The position numbers were made by a program, and so were the translations under genes. 64,000 nt of DNA, taken from the NCBI RefSeq assembly GCF_016592155.1, contig NZ_AP024237.1:1364001-1428000 (forward strand), given 5' to 3'. The notes beneath the pieces were generated by a model. The model was not told the origin of the DNA. It searched no databases and worked only from the letters and a program-made list of their open reading frames with translations. Origin of the DNA: Mycobacterium heckeshornense (lineage in GTDB: Bacteria > Actinomycetota > Actinomycetes > Mycobacteriales > Mycobacteriaceae). Shown piece by piece: positions 9,607 through 20,134 of the stretch; the stretch's first letter is position 1; every line of letters starts with the position of its first letter.

Positions 9607-11433
9607 TCAGGAGGCGGTTTGATCGAGTCGGGCGAGCAGTCCGTCGAACACTTTCTGGCGGCCGAGCTGTCCTTTTTCGGCAGCGTCGTCGCGTTGTGCC
9701 TGCAGAGTGGGCCGGAAGGCGATGGTGGTCTGAAAGAAGGTGCAGGATTCGCAGATGGATTCGAAGTGGCAGTCCAGGCCGACGGGTCGGGCGCAGTAGC
9801 CGTTACCGAGCATCCGACGGTGCATCTCGGCGCGGAGCTTTCGCATTTCGGCGCCTTCGGCGTCGGCGGGAAGTGCGCGCGGCTGATCGTAGAGGGCCTC
9901 GACCTTTTCGCTGACGGTGAAGTATTCGTCGGCGACGGTGCGATCGGCGATTCGAGCGTAAACGAGCGTCATCCGCATAGATCGGTGACCCAACAGCGCG
10001 GCCAGCGCTTCCAGCGACATACCGCGGTTGATCGCCTGGGTTGCCAAGGTATGTCTGAGACGATGGGGCGAAACACGGCCGATGCCAGCCACTTTCGCGG
10101 TTTCAGCGACGGCCCGATCGACGCGGCCCTCCCCGATGCGTTGGCCGTACTCAACGAACAGGTAGCAGCTGCGCAGGCTGACGGGTCGGGCGGCGAGCCA
10201 TTCGTCGAGGAGATCCTTGAGTTGGGGATGCAACGGAATGTACCGGTCGTTGCGCAGTTTCCCGAGCGGCACGTGCAACCAGTACGCGGCCCCGATCTGC
10301 ACCACGGAATCGACTGTGAGATCGAGGAATTCGCCCTTACGCAGGCCGGTGCGGGCCAGGAACTCCACGCACAGCCGGACAAACGGGTCGTCGGCGGCGC
10401 GCGCGGCCTGCAGCAGCTTGGTGAACGCGGCGTCGTCGAGGAAGCGGGGCAGCGGCTCGTCGCGGATCGGCAGGTCGCCGGCGAACACGAGCACGCGGGC
10501 GGGAATATCGTCGCCGTCCCATTCGGTGAGCCGGTCGAAGCAGGTGCGCAGGGTGCCGAGATGTTCGGCGAGACTGATCTTGGACAACCGGCCGCCGCGC
10601 GCCGAAGGACGGGTGGCCAGGTGCAGCTTGTAGGCCTCGATGTGTGCCCGACGCAGGTCAGCAACACAGACCACCTCGGGGGCGTTCGCGGCCAGCCAGC
10701 CGGCGAACTCCCGCAGCACGCCCTCGACACGCACCATCGTCGAGGCCCGCAGCGACAGCCGCGTCTGGGCGATGTAACCGGTCAGGGTGGCCGCCAGCCG
10801 CGGCGGAACCGCCGCCCACTGGGCGGCCCGCTCAGCCGAGCGGTTTGGGCTGGTCTTGCGGGGCGCGCTGTCGAGGACGCCGAGGTGGAACAGGGTGGTC
10901 TGCGCACCGAACAGCGCCGCGCTCAGTGCTTTGGCGCCGTGGCTGCCGGGTCGGTGACGAGTTATCGCGGCACTCAACGCTTTTCGCTGCTCATCGATCA
11001 CCGGCTGGGTCAGCTGCTCGGGAGTCAGCCCGGCCAGCGCGGCCACCTTGGCCAGCGCCGACCACTGCAGGCGGGTCACGATGGGATCAAACCCGAGCTC
11101 GGTGGAGGTCGCGACGAACCGTTGGTGGAATCCGCGGTGATGATGGGCGGCGACTTCGCCGAGGTAGGGCCGGCACGCCACGAGATAGTCCGGGCTGGGC
11201 CGCAGCCGTCCCGTCACGATCAGCCAACCAACCACCCGTCGATCCTTCAGCGGCAAAGCGCACTGGGTTGCCAGCGGCAACGCAGACCAGCCCGCCACAC
11301 CCACGCGGGTGAAGAACGTGCGGGCCACCGAGGTCACCGGATGTCCGGCGAACATCCCGGCCGCAACCAGGTCGGCCCGATACGCCTCGACGAGCTCTTC
11401 GATGTCGGGGCGATGTGCTGGTGAGCGGTTCAT
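9607..11433 (-). CDS. TnpB-type tyrosine recombinase, element A copy 1
   Basis: A 608-residue recombinase. A long N-terminal region precedes the catalytic domain: Arg box LARTGLRKGEFLDL, Lys in HVPLGKLRNDRYIPL, SPHRLRHTLATQAINRG, then LLGHRSMRMTLVYARI with the Tyr nucleophile. A C-terminal Cys/His tail (YCARPVGLDCHFESICESC) follows, as in Tn554 TnpB. ATG 11433 overlaps the end of tnpA by 4 bp, so the two are coupled. One residue differs from copy 2: Cys in place of Arg in the SLRS(C/R)YLF segment. Unlike the tnpB genes it interrupts, this one is intact, so element A may be able to move. Confidence 0.9.
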   Translation of the reverse strand: MNRSPAHRPDIEELVEAYRADLVAAGMFAGHPVTSVARTFFTRVGVAGWSALPLATQCALPLKDRRVVGWLIVTGRLRPSPDYLVACRPYLGEVAAHHHRGFHQRFVATSTELGFDPIVTRLQWSALAKVAALAGLTPEQLTQPVIDEQRKALSAAITRHRPGSHGAKALSAALFGAQTTLFHLGVLDSAPRKTSPNRSAERAAQWAAVPPRLAATLTGYIAQTRLSLRASTMVRVEGVLREFAGWLAANAPEVVCVADLRRAHIEAYKLHLATRPSARGGRLSKISLAEHLGTLRTCFDRLTEWDGDDIPARVLVFAGDLPIRDEPLPRFLDDAAFTKLLQAARAADDPFVRLCVEFLARTGLRKGEFLDLTVDSVVQIGAAYWLHVPLGKLRNDRYIPLHPQLKDLLDEWLAARPVSLRSCYLFVEYGQRIGEGRVDRAVAETAKVAGIGRVSPHRLRHTLATQAINRGMSLEALAALLGHRSMRMTLVYARIADRTVADEYFTVSEKVEALYDQPRALPADAEGAEMRKLRAEMHRRMLGNGYCARPVGLDCHFESICESCTFFQTTIAFRPTLQAQRDDAAEKGQLGRQKVFDGLLARLDQTAS

Positions 11434-12476
11434 GCCTCGGCCGCCTCACCGGAGGCGACGACCTGCGCCTCGATCGCTTCGGCGGCCCGCAGGTACTCCC
11501 GTTCCAACCAGTCGTTGGCCAGGTGCAGGTAGATGCGGGTGGAGTCGATCGAGGCGTGGCCGGCCTGGGCTTGGATCGCCTCCAGTGCCATCCCCGCCTC
11601 CCGCAGCCGGGTGAAACAGGTGTGCCGCAGCTGATGGCACGTCGCCTGGGTCAGCCCGGCGCGAGCGCGCGCACCGTCGAGGATCTCGTCCAGACCGGCG
11701 GCCGACAACGGCTCGCCACGCCGGGGCCCCTTCAACACCACGAACACCCGATCGGTCGACGTCCGCGGCCGCTCCTGATCCAGATAGTCCCCCAGCGATG
11801 CGAAGAACCGCGCCGATACCGGCACCATCCGCTGCCGACCGCCCTTGCCTTCGGCCACGAACACCCGCCGCTCGCCGGCGTTGACGTCGTCGAGGCGCAG
11901 GCCCAGCACCTCGCAGCGTCGCAGTCCACCCAGCAGCATCGCCTCGACCATGGCCCGGTCGCGGTGGGTGCGCAGCGCCGCCCGCAGCGCGTCGACCTCG
12001 CTTGGCGCCAGCACCCGGGGCAGCGTGCGCGGGGTGCGGATCAACGCCATCCCGCCCTTCCCGCGCCGAGCACCGGGGCGGCGGGCGGCCAGGCTGGTCG
12101 GCACCGGGTTGCGGCTTACGCCGGTGTCACCGCGGGCCGCGAGGTAGGCATACAGGCCACGCACACTGGACAACCGGCGGGCGATCGTGCGCGCCGCCAG
12201 GCCCGGCTCGCCGTCCTCCAACCGCACCACCCGCTCACCCAAACGGGCAGTGCGTTGAAACGCCAAGAACGCGAACACATCTGCGGCGCTCACCTGGGTC
12301 GGTTCCTTGGCAACCACACCGAAGAAGATCTTCAAATCCGAGGCCACCGCCAGCCAAGTGTTCGTTCGGGCCCGTGCCGCAACGAAGGCCAGGTAGTCAT
12401 CCAGCAGCGGATGCCCCAGGGTGATCGCGGCCAACTCCGCCCCACGATGGTGACGGACCAGGCACGGCATGAACAC
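11430..12476 (-). CDS. TnpA-type tyrosine recombinase, element A copy 1
   Basis: Start taken at GTG 12476, preceded by a strong GCAGGAGG site; the open frame extends further upstream into the element end. The 348-residue product has a core-binding domain (DDYLAFVAARARTNTW) and the catalytic boxes GGLRRCEVLGLRLDD, EGKGGRQRMVPV, CHQLRHTCFTRLREAG and GHASIDSTRIYLHL (Tyr nucleophile). All R-K-H-R-H-Y positions are present, so it should be active. It is identical in translation to the copy 2 protein. Coupled to tnpB by a 4-bp overlap. Confidence 0.9.
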   Translation of the reverse strand: MFMPCLVRHHRGAELAAITLGHPLLDDYLAFVAARARTNTWLAVASDLKIFFGVVAKEPTQVSAADVFAFLAFQRTARLGERVVRLEDGEPGLAARTIARRLSSVRGLYAYLAARGDTGVSRNPVPTSLAARRPGARRGKGGMALIRTPRTLPRVLAPSEVDALRAALRTHRDRAMVEAMLLGGLRRCEVLGLRLDDVNAGERRVFVAEGKGGRQRMVPVSARFFASLGDYLDQERPRTSTDRVFVVLKGPRRGEPLSAAGLDEILDGARARAGLTQATCHQLRHTCFTRLREAGMALEAIQAQAGHASIDSTRIYLHLANDWLEREYLRAAEAIEAQVVASGEAAEA

Positions 12477-12985
12477 GGCAACCTCCTGCCGCCAGCATCC
12501 GCGCCCACCCCGCTGGATCACGGCAGACACGCCGAAGATCACCCGTATATCAAACACGTTTCTGCAGAAATGAGCCTGCGCTACGGGCGGCTCTTTGACG
12601 AAACCGTCCGCGCTGACTACGAACGCGCACTCATCCAGGCCAAGGCCCAACTCGGGCCCGTGCTGCCCGAGCGCACCCAGCTGCCCATCACCGACATCAG
12701 CAACGGCAGCAATGACTGGAAGGACACCCCCACGATCAAGGCGCGACTGGCCGGCGGATATTGCCTGCGCACCCCCGCCCAAGGAGCCTGCGCCTACGCC
12801 AACATCTGCGAGCACTGCCCGAACTTCCGCACCGAATCGACCTTCCTATCGATCCTGGCCACCCAACGCGCCGACGCCGCCGCACTGGCCGCCGACGCCG
12901 ACGCCCGCGGCTGGGGCGCCGAAGCCACTCGCCACCGCCGTTTGGTCGAACGCCTCGACCAGGTCATGAACCAAACGGACACGCC

Positions 12986-13288
12986 GTGACCGACGAACCC
13001 GCCGTTCGCGTTGAACGCGCCTGTCAGGCACTGCTGACTACCGGCGAGCCCATCACCTTCGACGCCGTGGCCGCCCACACCGGCATCGGCCGCGCCACCC
13101 TCTACCGGCGACCCGAACTGCGCGCCATCGTCGAACAACATCGCCAACACGGCCGCGAGGCACTCACTCTCACAGGACTACAAGTCCAAATCGACCAGCT
13201 CCGCCCCGCCCTAGAAGCCGTCGCTTCCAAGACACGCCGCCACGAAGAGCAACTCCGAAAACTCCACCGCTCCAACCGAGCCAAATAG
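12986..13288 (+). CDS. TnpC-like small transposition protein (DUF6262 type)
   Basis: A 100-residue protein beginning at GTG 12986, which overlaps the tnpB stop by 4 bp. It has an N-terminal helix-turn-helix-like segment (EPITFDAVAAHTGIGRATLYRRPELR) and a C-terminal coiled-coil rich in Arg and Lys (LEAVASKTRRHEEQLRKLH). This matches TnpC of Tn554-type elements in size, position and pattern; TnpC affects efficiency and orientation of insertion. It is intact although its partners tnpA and tnpB are broken. It is the only tnpC in the window. Confidence 0.8.
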   Translation: MTDEPAVRVERACQALLTTGEPITFDAVAAHTGIGRATLYRRPELRAIVEQHRQHGREALTLTGLQVQIDQLRPALEAVASKTRRHEEQLRKLHRSNRAK

Positions 13289-13340
13289 CCCACCACACCG
13301 CGACCACAAACCACGAGCGACCCGGATTGGCCGGATAACC

Positions 13341-13392
13341 GGAAGCCAAAGGGCTCATTGAGCGGGCTCACAATTACCTGGAGCGCTCGTTT
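13341..13392 (+). pseudogene. IS21-family istA, continuation beyond element C
   Basis: Encodes EAKGLIERAHNYLERSF, the IstA segment that directly follows RPADP in the family. This proves that element C sits inside istA. The frame ends shortly after ERSFT at a stop, so the rest of istA is deleted or frameshifted. I see no gene in 13393-13584. Confidence 0.8.
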
Positions 13393-13584
13393 ACGCGCCG
13401 TTGACATGGATTCAACTGGATGCGATGGCCACAAGGGTGAGTAGCGGGGGCGGCAGGCAGGCCGCCGATGCGATTGCCGGCCCGCCTGCGGCCGCTTGCT
13501 GACTGCTACTGGAGCCCCCGGTACTTTCTCTGCCGTGGGGGAGGACAGGGCTGCGGCGCTGCGCTTCATGAAGCCAACGCGTGT

Positions 13585-14829
13585 TTAGCTCGCGCGTCGG
13601 TCAAGCGGTTCGCCTTGCGGCCCCTGCCTGTCCGCGGCGGTGCCGAGGGTGACCAGCACGACGCGTGTGGCGTTTGCCCTGTCGACGCAGGTCAGCGTCA
13701 CGGTGTCGCCGGGGACCTTCGACAGGATTGCCGCAACCAAAGCGTCAGCACTCGTGATCGTCCGGTCATCGATCCGCGTAATCATCGCACCAGATGTCAA
13801 TCCGGCAACTGCGGCGGGGCTGCCGCTTTCTACATCAATAATCTTGGCGCCGTGGATGTCTCGGTCTTTTACCAACTGCACACCCAGGTAGGGATGCGAC
13901 GCCTTGCCTGTGGTGATCAACTCGGCCGCGACTCGCCTGGCCTGGTCGACCGGAATAGCGAACCCGAGGCCAATTGAACCGCCGGGCAAGATCAAGTTCC
14001 CGATCGTGGCGATCGCCGAATTCAGACCGATGAGTTCGCCGTTGCGGTTGATCAGCGCCCCGCCAAGGCTCCCCGGATTCATCGCGGCGTCGGTCTGGAT
14101 CGCGTCAAGCACGGTTTCGTTGCTTGTCGCATCGGACACGATGGGGACTGGGCGGTGCAGCGCGCTGACTATGCCGGTGGTGACGGTGTTTTCAAGGCCC
14201 AGCGGAGACCCCACTGAGACGACTTTCTGCCCGATCCGCACGTCAGCCGAAGAACCCAGAGTAATCGGCGTGAGTCCGGAAACACCCTCCGCCCGAACAA
14301 CGGCAACGTCACTGGCTGAATCAGCGCCAACCACAACAATCGGCGCGGTGCGGCCATCGGTGAAGACAGCTACTGGTTTTTGCGAAACACCGGCACCTTT
14401 GATGTCGCCGAAAGCCGACAGGACATGGCTGTTGGTCATGATTAGCCCGTCGGCAGACATGACGACACCCGATGCCGCTTGCGATAGCGCACCGGCCCGG
14501 GTCTCGAGTTTTACTACGCTGGGGGCGGCCTTAGCGGCAACCCGCTCCAGGGTGATGTCAGGCAGGTCGGTTACAGGCATGTTAGTTGATGCGCTACCGT
14601 CGGCGCGCTGGCTGCCGAACGGGTCAACGGCCAGCACAACGGTTGCCCCGATGACACCGGAGACCACTGCCACCGCCAATGCGCCGGCCAATAACTTCCA
14701 AGCGCGAAAAATGCCCTGGGGTAACACAGCTGTTGCACCTGGCTCCTCAGCACCCGGAGGGGGCACCACCGCTGTTCCGATCTCCGGATTTCCGGGTGCC
14801 CAGAACCGGTGTGGACGATCCTGGGTCAT
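13585..14829 (-). CDS. HtrA/PepD-like membrane serine protease homologue, catalytic Ser missing
   Basis: A 414-residue protein: short cytosolic N-terminus, one membrane helix (about residues 45-70), an extracytoplasmic trypsin-like domain and a C-terminal PDZ domain (HPYLGVQLVKDRD... GLTSGAMITRIDD). The catalytic His (TNSHVLSAFG) and Asp (ADSASDVAVVRAE) are present. The serine motif, normally NPGNSGG, reads NPGSLGG (codons agc ctt), so the nucleophile position is Leu. It may be a chaperone-like or regulatory pseudoprotease. A Shine-Dalgarno (GAAGGAG) supports ATG 14829. It is divergent from devR with 329 bp between the starts. The mycobacterial relatives are PepD (Rv0983) and PepA. Confidence 0.88.
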   Translation of the reverse strand: MTQDRPHRFWAPGNPEIGTAVVPPPGAEEPGATAVLPQGIFRAWKLLAGALAVAVVSGVIGATVVLAVDPFGSQRADGSASTNMPVTDLPDITLERVAAKAAPSVVKLETRAGALSQAASGVVMSADGLIMTNSHVLSAFGDIKGAGVSQKPVAVFTDGRTAPIVVVGADSASDVAVVRAEGVSGLTPITLGSSADVRIGQKVVSVGSPLGLENTVTTGIVSALHRPVPIVSDATSNETVLDAIQTDAAMNPGSLGGALINRNGELIGLNSAIATIGNLILPGGSIGLGFAIPVDQARRVAAELITTGKASHPYLGVQLVKDRDIHGAKIIDVESGSPAAVAGLTSGAMITRIDDRTITSADALVAAILSKVPGDTVTLTCVDRANATRVVLVTLGTAADRQGPQGEPLDRRAS

Positions 14830-14996
14830 AGTGCTCCTTCACTCGGTCGGTATTGAACATCGGTTGGCTATCCCCCTCGATCTTGAACGCGCCAGGGCGG
14901 GTGGTATTAGAGGCCGAAGTCCCATTCCTGCACCCGCCGAAATGCCTGCATGCGTGGTCCGGTGGCCTGAGTACATTAGGGTCGATCGCGACCAAA

Positions 14997-15016
14997 TTAA
15001 GGACTAACGACCCTGA
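14997..15016 (+). promoter_or_regulatory. Candidate DosR box upstream of devR
   Basis: TTAAGGACTAACGACCCTGA matches 14 of 20 positions of the DosR consensus (TTSGGGACTWWAGTCCCSAA). It ends 142 bp before the devR start, consistent with autoregulation as known for DosR. A weaker half-matching site (AGTCCC) lies near 14918. Confidence 0.6.
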
Positions 15017-15158
15017 CGAGGACGACCTGCGTCTCATATCCTTCGCCAGGATGACCGGCCGACTATTACAACTGTGAATCGCCCGTGGTTACGGGCATGA
15101 TGGAGGTTTACCAGTCAGTCGCCGGCGTGAACGGTAATCGCTTTATGAAAGGGTCGCC

Positions 15159-15806
15159 GTGGTGAAGGTCTTTCTGGTCGACGACCATGAGGTGGTCCGT
15201 CGCGGCATCGTTGACCTGCTCGAATCCGACCCTGAGCTCGAAGTCGTCGGCGAAGCCGGCTCGGTCGCCGAGGCGATGGCGCGGATACCGGCGGCGCGCC
15301 CGGACGTCGCGGTGCTCGACGTCCGGTTGCCGGACGGCAACGGGATCGAGCTCTGCCGTGATCTACTCTCGGATCTACCCGACCTGCGCTGTCTGATGTT
15401 GACTTCGTTCACATCCGATGAGGCGATGCTTGATGCGATTTTGGCTGGGGCCAGCGGGTACGTCGTTAAAGATATCAAGGGCATGGAGTTGGCGCAGGCC
15501 ATCAAAGACGTTGGTGCCGGCAAATCGCTGCTAGACAACCGCGCTGCTGCGGCGTTGATGGCGAAACTGCGCGGCGGCGCTGAACGAACCGATCCGCTGC
15601 TCGGGCTCACCGACCAGGAGCGGACGCTGCTCGGGCTGCTCAGTGAAGGGCTGACGAATAAGCAGATCGCTGCCAGGATGTTCCTCGCCGAAAAGACTGT
15701 GAAGAACTATGTGTCACGATTGCTGGCCAAGCTGGGAATGGAGCGGCGCACCCAGGCGGCAGTCTTCGCCTCCAAGCTGAGCGGCGGTAACCACCCGCCC
15801 CATTAG
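15159..15806 (+). CDS. devR: Response regulator DevR (DosR)
   Basis: A 215-residue NarL/FixJ-type regulator very close to mycobacterial DosR. The receiver domain has Asp8, Asp9, phospho-acceptor Asp54 (VLDVRLPDG), Thr82 and Lys104. The C-terminal LuxR helix-turn-helix contains the DNA-contacting Lys179, Lys182 and Asn183 ([14 protein letters not shown]). Thr198 is conserved, but the position matching Thr205 of M. tuberculosis DosR is Ser. It activates dormancy genes in hypoxia or NO. Start at GTG 15159 gives [11 protein letters not shown] as in DosR. It is followed by devS after 36 bp. Unlike in M. tuberculosis, no USP gene sits directly upstream in the same operon. Confidence 0.96.
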   Translation: MVKVFLVDDHEVVRRGIVDLLESDPELEVVGEAGSVAEAMARIPAARPDVAVLDVRLPDGNGIELCRDLLSDLPDLRCLMLTSFTSDEAMLDAILAGASGYVVKDIKGMELAQAIKDVGAGKSLLDNRAAAALMAKLRGGAERTDPLLGLTDQERTLLGLLSEGLTNKQIAARMFLAEKTVKNYVSRLLAKLGMERRTQAAVFASKLSGGNHPPH

Positions 15807-17555
<1,749 letters not shown>

Positions 17556-18465
17556 CTACTCAGTACGGTGCGTGCCGGGTTGGCGTGCCACAATCACCGG
17601 CATCCGTGCCGACTGGGCCACTGTTTCAGCGACTGACCCGACCATCATTTCGGCGAATCGACCACGGCCTCGGCTACCGAGGACGAACAGCTGGGCCTCC
17701 TCAGAGCGCTCGACGAGTTGGCGTGCCGGCTTATCGCACACGGCAATTCGGTGCACATCAACATCTGGGTACTGTTCTTGCCAGCCCGCCAGTCGCTCAG
17801 CGAGTAATTTCTTGGTTCATCGACTGTGTCGCAGGCCAATCCACGCCGGGCGCTTCCGATACATCGGCATCGCTCCATGCGTGCAGAGCAACCAGCTGCA
17901 CCTTTCGGCGCGAAGCCTTATCGAATGCGATTGCGGTCGATAGTTCGGACGCTGGGGAGCCGTCGATGCCCACTAGTACCGGCGCCTGCGCTGGGTAGGG
18001 CATCAACGGATCCTCATCGTGGATGATCGCGACCGGACAATGTGCGTGACGGATCAGCCCCATAGCAACCGAACCGGGGTGGCGGCCAAACCACCGCCCA
18101 CTGCCGTGACATCCCACGGTCACAAGTTCCGCCTCTTTGGAAAAGTCGACCAACGTGGGAATGGCAGCTGACGACAGGAGTTCGGTGCGGACTTCGGCAG
18201 GGCCTCCGCGATCGCACGCTTGTGCCACCGTCTTCAGCGCGTCGTCGAGGAGTCGGCGTCCGTGATCTGCTTGCCAGCGCGCCAAACCGGGAGGTAACGG
18301 CGTATCCAGCCATGTTGTCGAAATAGTCGGCGAAATCGCGTGTACGAGCGTGAGCGAGACATTCCGCAGTTCCGCATCACGTGCGGCCCAATCGAGCGCG
18401 ACCCTGGTAGCAGGTAAATCGTCAACCCCCACCAGGATTCCTAAATCCCGATTTCTTAGTGCCAT
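17556..18465 (-). pseudogene. Two-domain universal stress protein, frameshifted
   Basis: Start at ATG 18465 with a near-perfect AAAGGAGGAG site. The first domain (LGILVGVDDLPATRVALDWAA) and start of the second ([20 protein letters not shown]) read well to MNQE near 17815. There the frame ends; the rest ([33 protein letters not shown]) continues in another frame to a stop at 17556. A single small indel explains it. Either a true pseudogene or a sequence error in an A-rich run. It converges on devS with no gap. Confidence 0.85.
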
Positions 18466-18575
18466 GACTCCTCCTTTGAAATGGTGAGCCATTCCACCAA
18501 GCGGTCGCCCACTACGGGAAAGTATGGACTGCAGCCGTGTCGGGTTCAGGGTCGTTCGTCACCCGTCGAATAGCC

Positions 18576-18595
18576 ATAGGGCCCAAGTTTCCGCT
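18576..18595. promoter_or_regulatory. Weak candidate DosR box between USP and acg
   Basis: Core GGGCCCAAGTTTCC matches 9 of 14 core positions of the DosR box. It lies in the divergent region between the USP start (18465) and acg (18716). Weak on sequence alone, but both neighbours are of types known to be DosR targets. Confidence 0.3.
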
Positions 18596-18715
18596 GCATG
18601 GGGTACTGGCGCAAACAGGAAGTCCCATGCAAGTGGAGTCTTTGGGCTCTATCCGCTGTGTGTGTCCCGTGCGAGCCTGAACTGGAAACATTGTTTGCAG
18701 AAAGCGCTGACCGCC

Positions 18716-19696
18716 ATGAACATCCGATTTCCCGACCGGGAGACCGTTCGAACCGCCTTGTCACTGGCTACTCGTGCACCTTCGGTGCACAACACGCAGC
18801 CTTGGCGGTGGCGGGTGGGTAGAGAAAGCTTGCACTTGTACGCTGACCGGACACGGCATCTTCCTAATACCGACCCGGACGGCCGTGATTTGATTCTAAG
18901 CTGCGGAATCATCCTGCATCATTGTGTGACCGCGTTGGCGGCGCTGGGATGGCAATCGAAGGTACAGCGGTTACCGAATCCCGACGACCGGGAACACCTT
19001 GCGGCCATAGAGCTTCACCGCCAGTCTCCCAGTGAAGTTGACATCACACTCGCGGCGGCGATCCCGCGGCGGCGCACCGATCGACGCCACTACAGCTCGT
19101 GGGAAGTGCCAGCTAATTATATCGCTCTCATGGGTGCGCGCGCGGCTCGCGCCGGCGTGATGCTACGCCGAATCGAAGCCCTACCACGGTTACAAACTAT
19201 TGTGGCACAAGCTGTTTGGCAGCATGCAACTGACCACGATTATTTGGCTGAGTTGACCAAATGGAGCGGCAGGTATGCGTCGGTTGCCGGTGTACCAGCG
19301 CGCAGCACGCCACAATCGGACCCAACTGCGCCGTTACCTCCGCGGCTATTCGCGGGTCCCGCGTTGGCGCAGCCGGCTGATACCGATCCCGCCGAAGATA
19401 ACGCTGCGGTGCTCGCACTCGGCACCAAAGACGACACCACGCTGGCACGCCTGCGGGCCGGCGAAGCCACTAGCTTAATCTTGCTGAGCGCGACCGCGCT
19501 TGGGTTGGCTAGCTGTCCCGTCACCGAACCGTTGGAGATTGTCGAAACACGCGATGCTGTGCAGGTCGAGGTTTTTGGGACAAGCGGGTTTCCGCAGATG
19601 CTGCTACGGGTCGGGTGGGCACCGGTCAACGCTGACCTCTTGCCGGTGACTCCACGCCGCCCATTAGCGGACGTCGTGGAGTGGTTCGACGGGTGA
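18716..19696 (+). CDS. acg: Acg-family nitroreductase-like protein
   Basis: A 326-residue protein of the Acg/Rv2032-Rv3131 family, which is a fused, diverged nitroreductase fold that binds FMN but lacks a known substrate; members are DosR-induced. Visible landmarks are SLATRAPSVHNTQPWRW near the start, RRRTDRRHY in the middle, and TALGLASCPVTEPLE and MLLRVGWAP near the end. ATG 18716 is chosen over upstream in-frame starts because the family sequence begins there. It is divergent from a broken USP gene. Confidence 0.88.
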   Translation: MNIRFPDRETVRTALSLATRAPSVHNTQPWRWRVGRESLHLYADRTRHLPNTDPDGRDLILSCGIILHHCVTALAALGWQSKVQRLPNPDDREHLAAIELHRQSPSEVDITLAAAIPRRRTDRRHYSSWEVPANYIALMGARAARAGVMLRRIEALPRLQTIVAQAVWQHATDHDYLAELTKWSGRYASVAGVPARSTPQSDPTAPLPPRLFAGPALAQPADTDPAEDNAAVLALGTKDDTTLARLRAGEATSLILLSATALGLASCPVTEPLEIVETRDAVQVEVFGTSGFPQMLLRVGWAPVNADLLPVTPRRPLADVVEWFDG

Positions 19697-19859
19697 GCAT
19701 TCGACTTCATCAAGCGCAAACGCTGCTATCAGCGAATGACAAGCACTGAGTACTCGGCGTGGCCGAGGATCGGGTGGCCGGTGCGGGCCGACCAACTGGA
19801 CGACCTGATCGACATCGGACCTGCCGATCACAGCGAGCTGCAGCCGGTCGCTTACCGCG

Positions 19860-20085
19860 GCTGTGGATGCGAGCGCGCGCCGCATCGAATTCCGTCTTCA
19901 CCCGAACCGGAGCAAGATGCACCGAGGTGTCGACATGCTCGTGACCGAGCAACGGCTGCATCACCGGCAGATCCACCCCGTCTCGGCCATCGCAGTGCCA
20001 AACGTATGCCGTAACGCATGTGCCACATCAACATCTAACGGCACCCGCCGCTGCCCGGAGCTAACCCGCGCGGAATAGCCGTGAT
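19860..20085 (-). pseudogene. Remnant of a TnpA-type tyrosine recombinase
   Basis: Fragments in two frames: RRVPLDVDVAHALRYG, then MDLPVMQPLLGHEHVDTSVHLAPVRVKTEFDAARAR. They match the Lys box and the LMGH...Tyr region of element C TnpA, with the segment between deleted and the Tyr region altered (VHLAP for YIHLS). It is a degraded relic of another Tn554-like element. Confidence 0.65.
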
Positions 20086-20134
20086 GATTGCAAAACGCCT
20101 CCATGCGCGGTGTCCCGATGCGGCCAGCTTGCGC

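Larger units (their letters stand above)
9575..12557 (-). mobile_element. Tn554-like element A, copy 1 (tnpA-tnpB only)
   Basis: A segment of about 2.98 kb inserted in the LLGH codons of element C tnpB. It is repeated in inverted orientation at 21778-24760; position x here pairs with 34335 minus x there. Comparing the copies I find two base differences: 9808/24527 (synonymous) and 10167/24168 (Cys versus Arg in TnpB). The ends are inverted repeats, TATGCGGGTGATCTT against AAGATCACCCGTATA. It encodes two tyrosine recombinases and no tnpC. Junctions read GGACAT|TATGCGGG on one side and CCCGTATA|TCAAACAC on the other, with no simple target duplication, as expected for a Tn554-like mechanism. Confidence 0.9.
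8056..12989 (+). pseudogene. TnpB-type tyrosine recombinase of element C, split by element A
   Basis: The N-terminal part (8056 to about 9574) contains a long N-domain and the catalytic boxes LRATGMRIGELLDLELD and TPHQLRHTYATALINCG, and ends at ALMALLGH. Element A follows at once. The remainder resumes at about 12558 with VSAEMSLRYGRLFDETV, which supplies the nucleophile Tyr, followed by a Cys-rich tail (CLRTPAQGACAYANICEHC) typical of TnpB proteins, and stops at 12989. Rejoined, the protein would be about 650 residues, the size of Tn554 TnpB. The stop overlaps the tnpC start by 4 bp (GTGA). The uninterrupted open frame through 11424 is only read-through into the antisense strand of element A. 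Confidence 0.88.
6909..13340 (+). mobile_element. Tn554-like element C, inserted in istA and carrying nested element A
   Basis: Bounded on both sides by the two halves of one istA gene (RPADP | EAKG). Its ends are imperfect inverted repeats: TTAACCGGCTAAT at the left and ATTGGCCGGATAA at the right. It carries tnpA, tnpB and tnpC in the order of Tn554: two tyrosine recombinases and a small helper. Without the nested element A (9575-12557) it would be about 3.45 kb. No cargo genes are seen. It is dead as it stands: tnpA is frameshifted and tnpB is split. Confidence 0.85.

Noticed and set aside
8038..11424. Apparent 1128-residue protein on the plus strand
   Set aside because: It is the N-terminal part of element C tnpB reading on into the antisense strand of element A; the true protein resumes at 12558.
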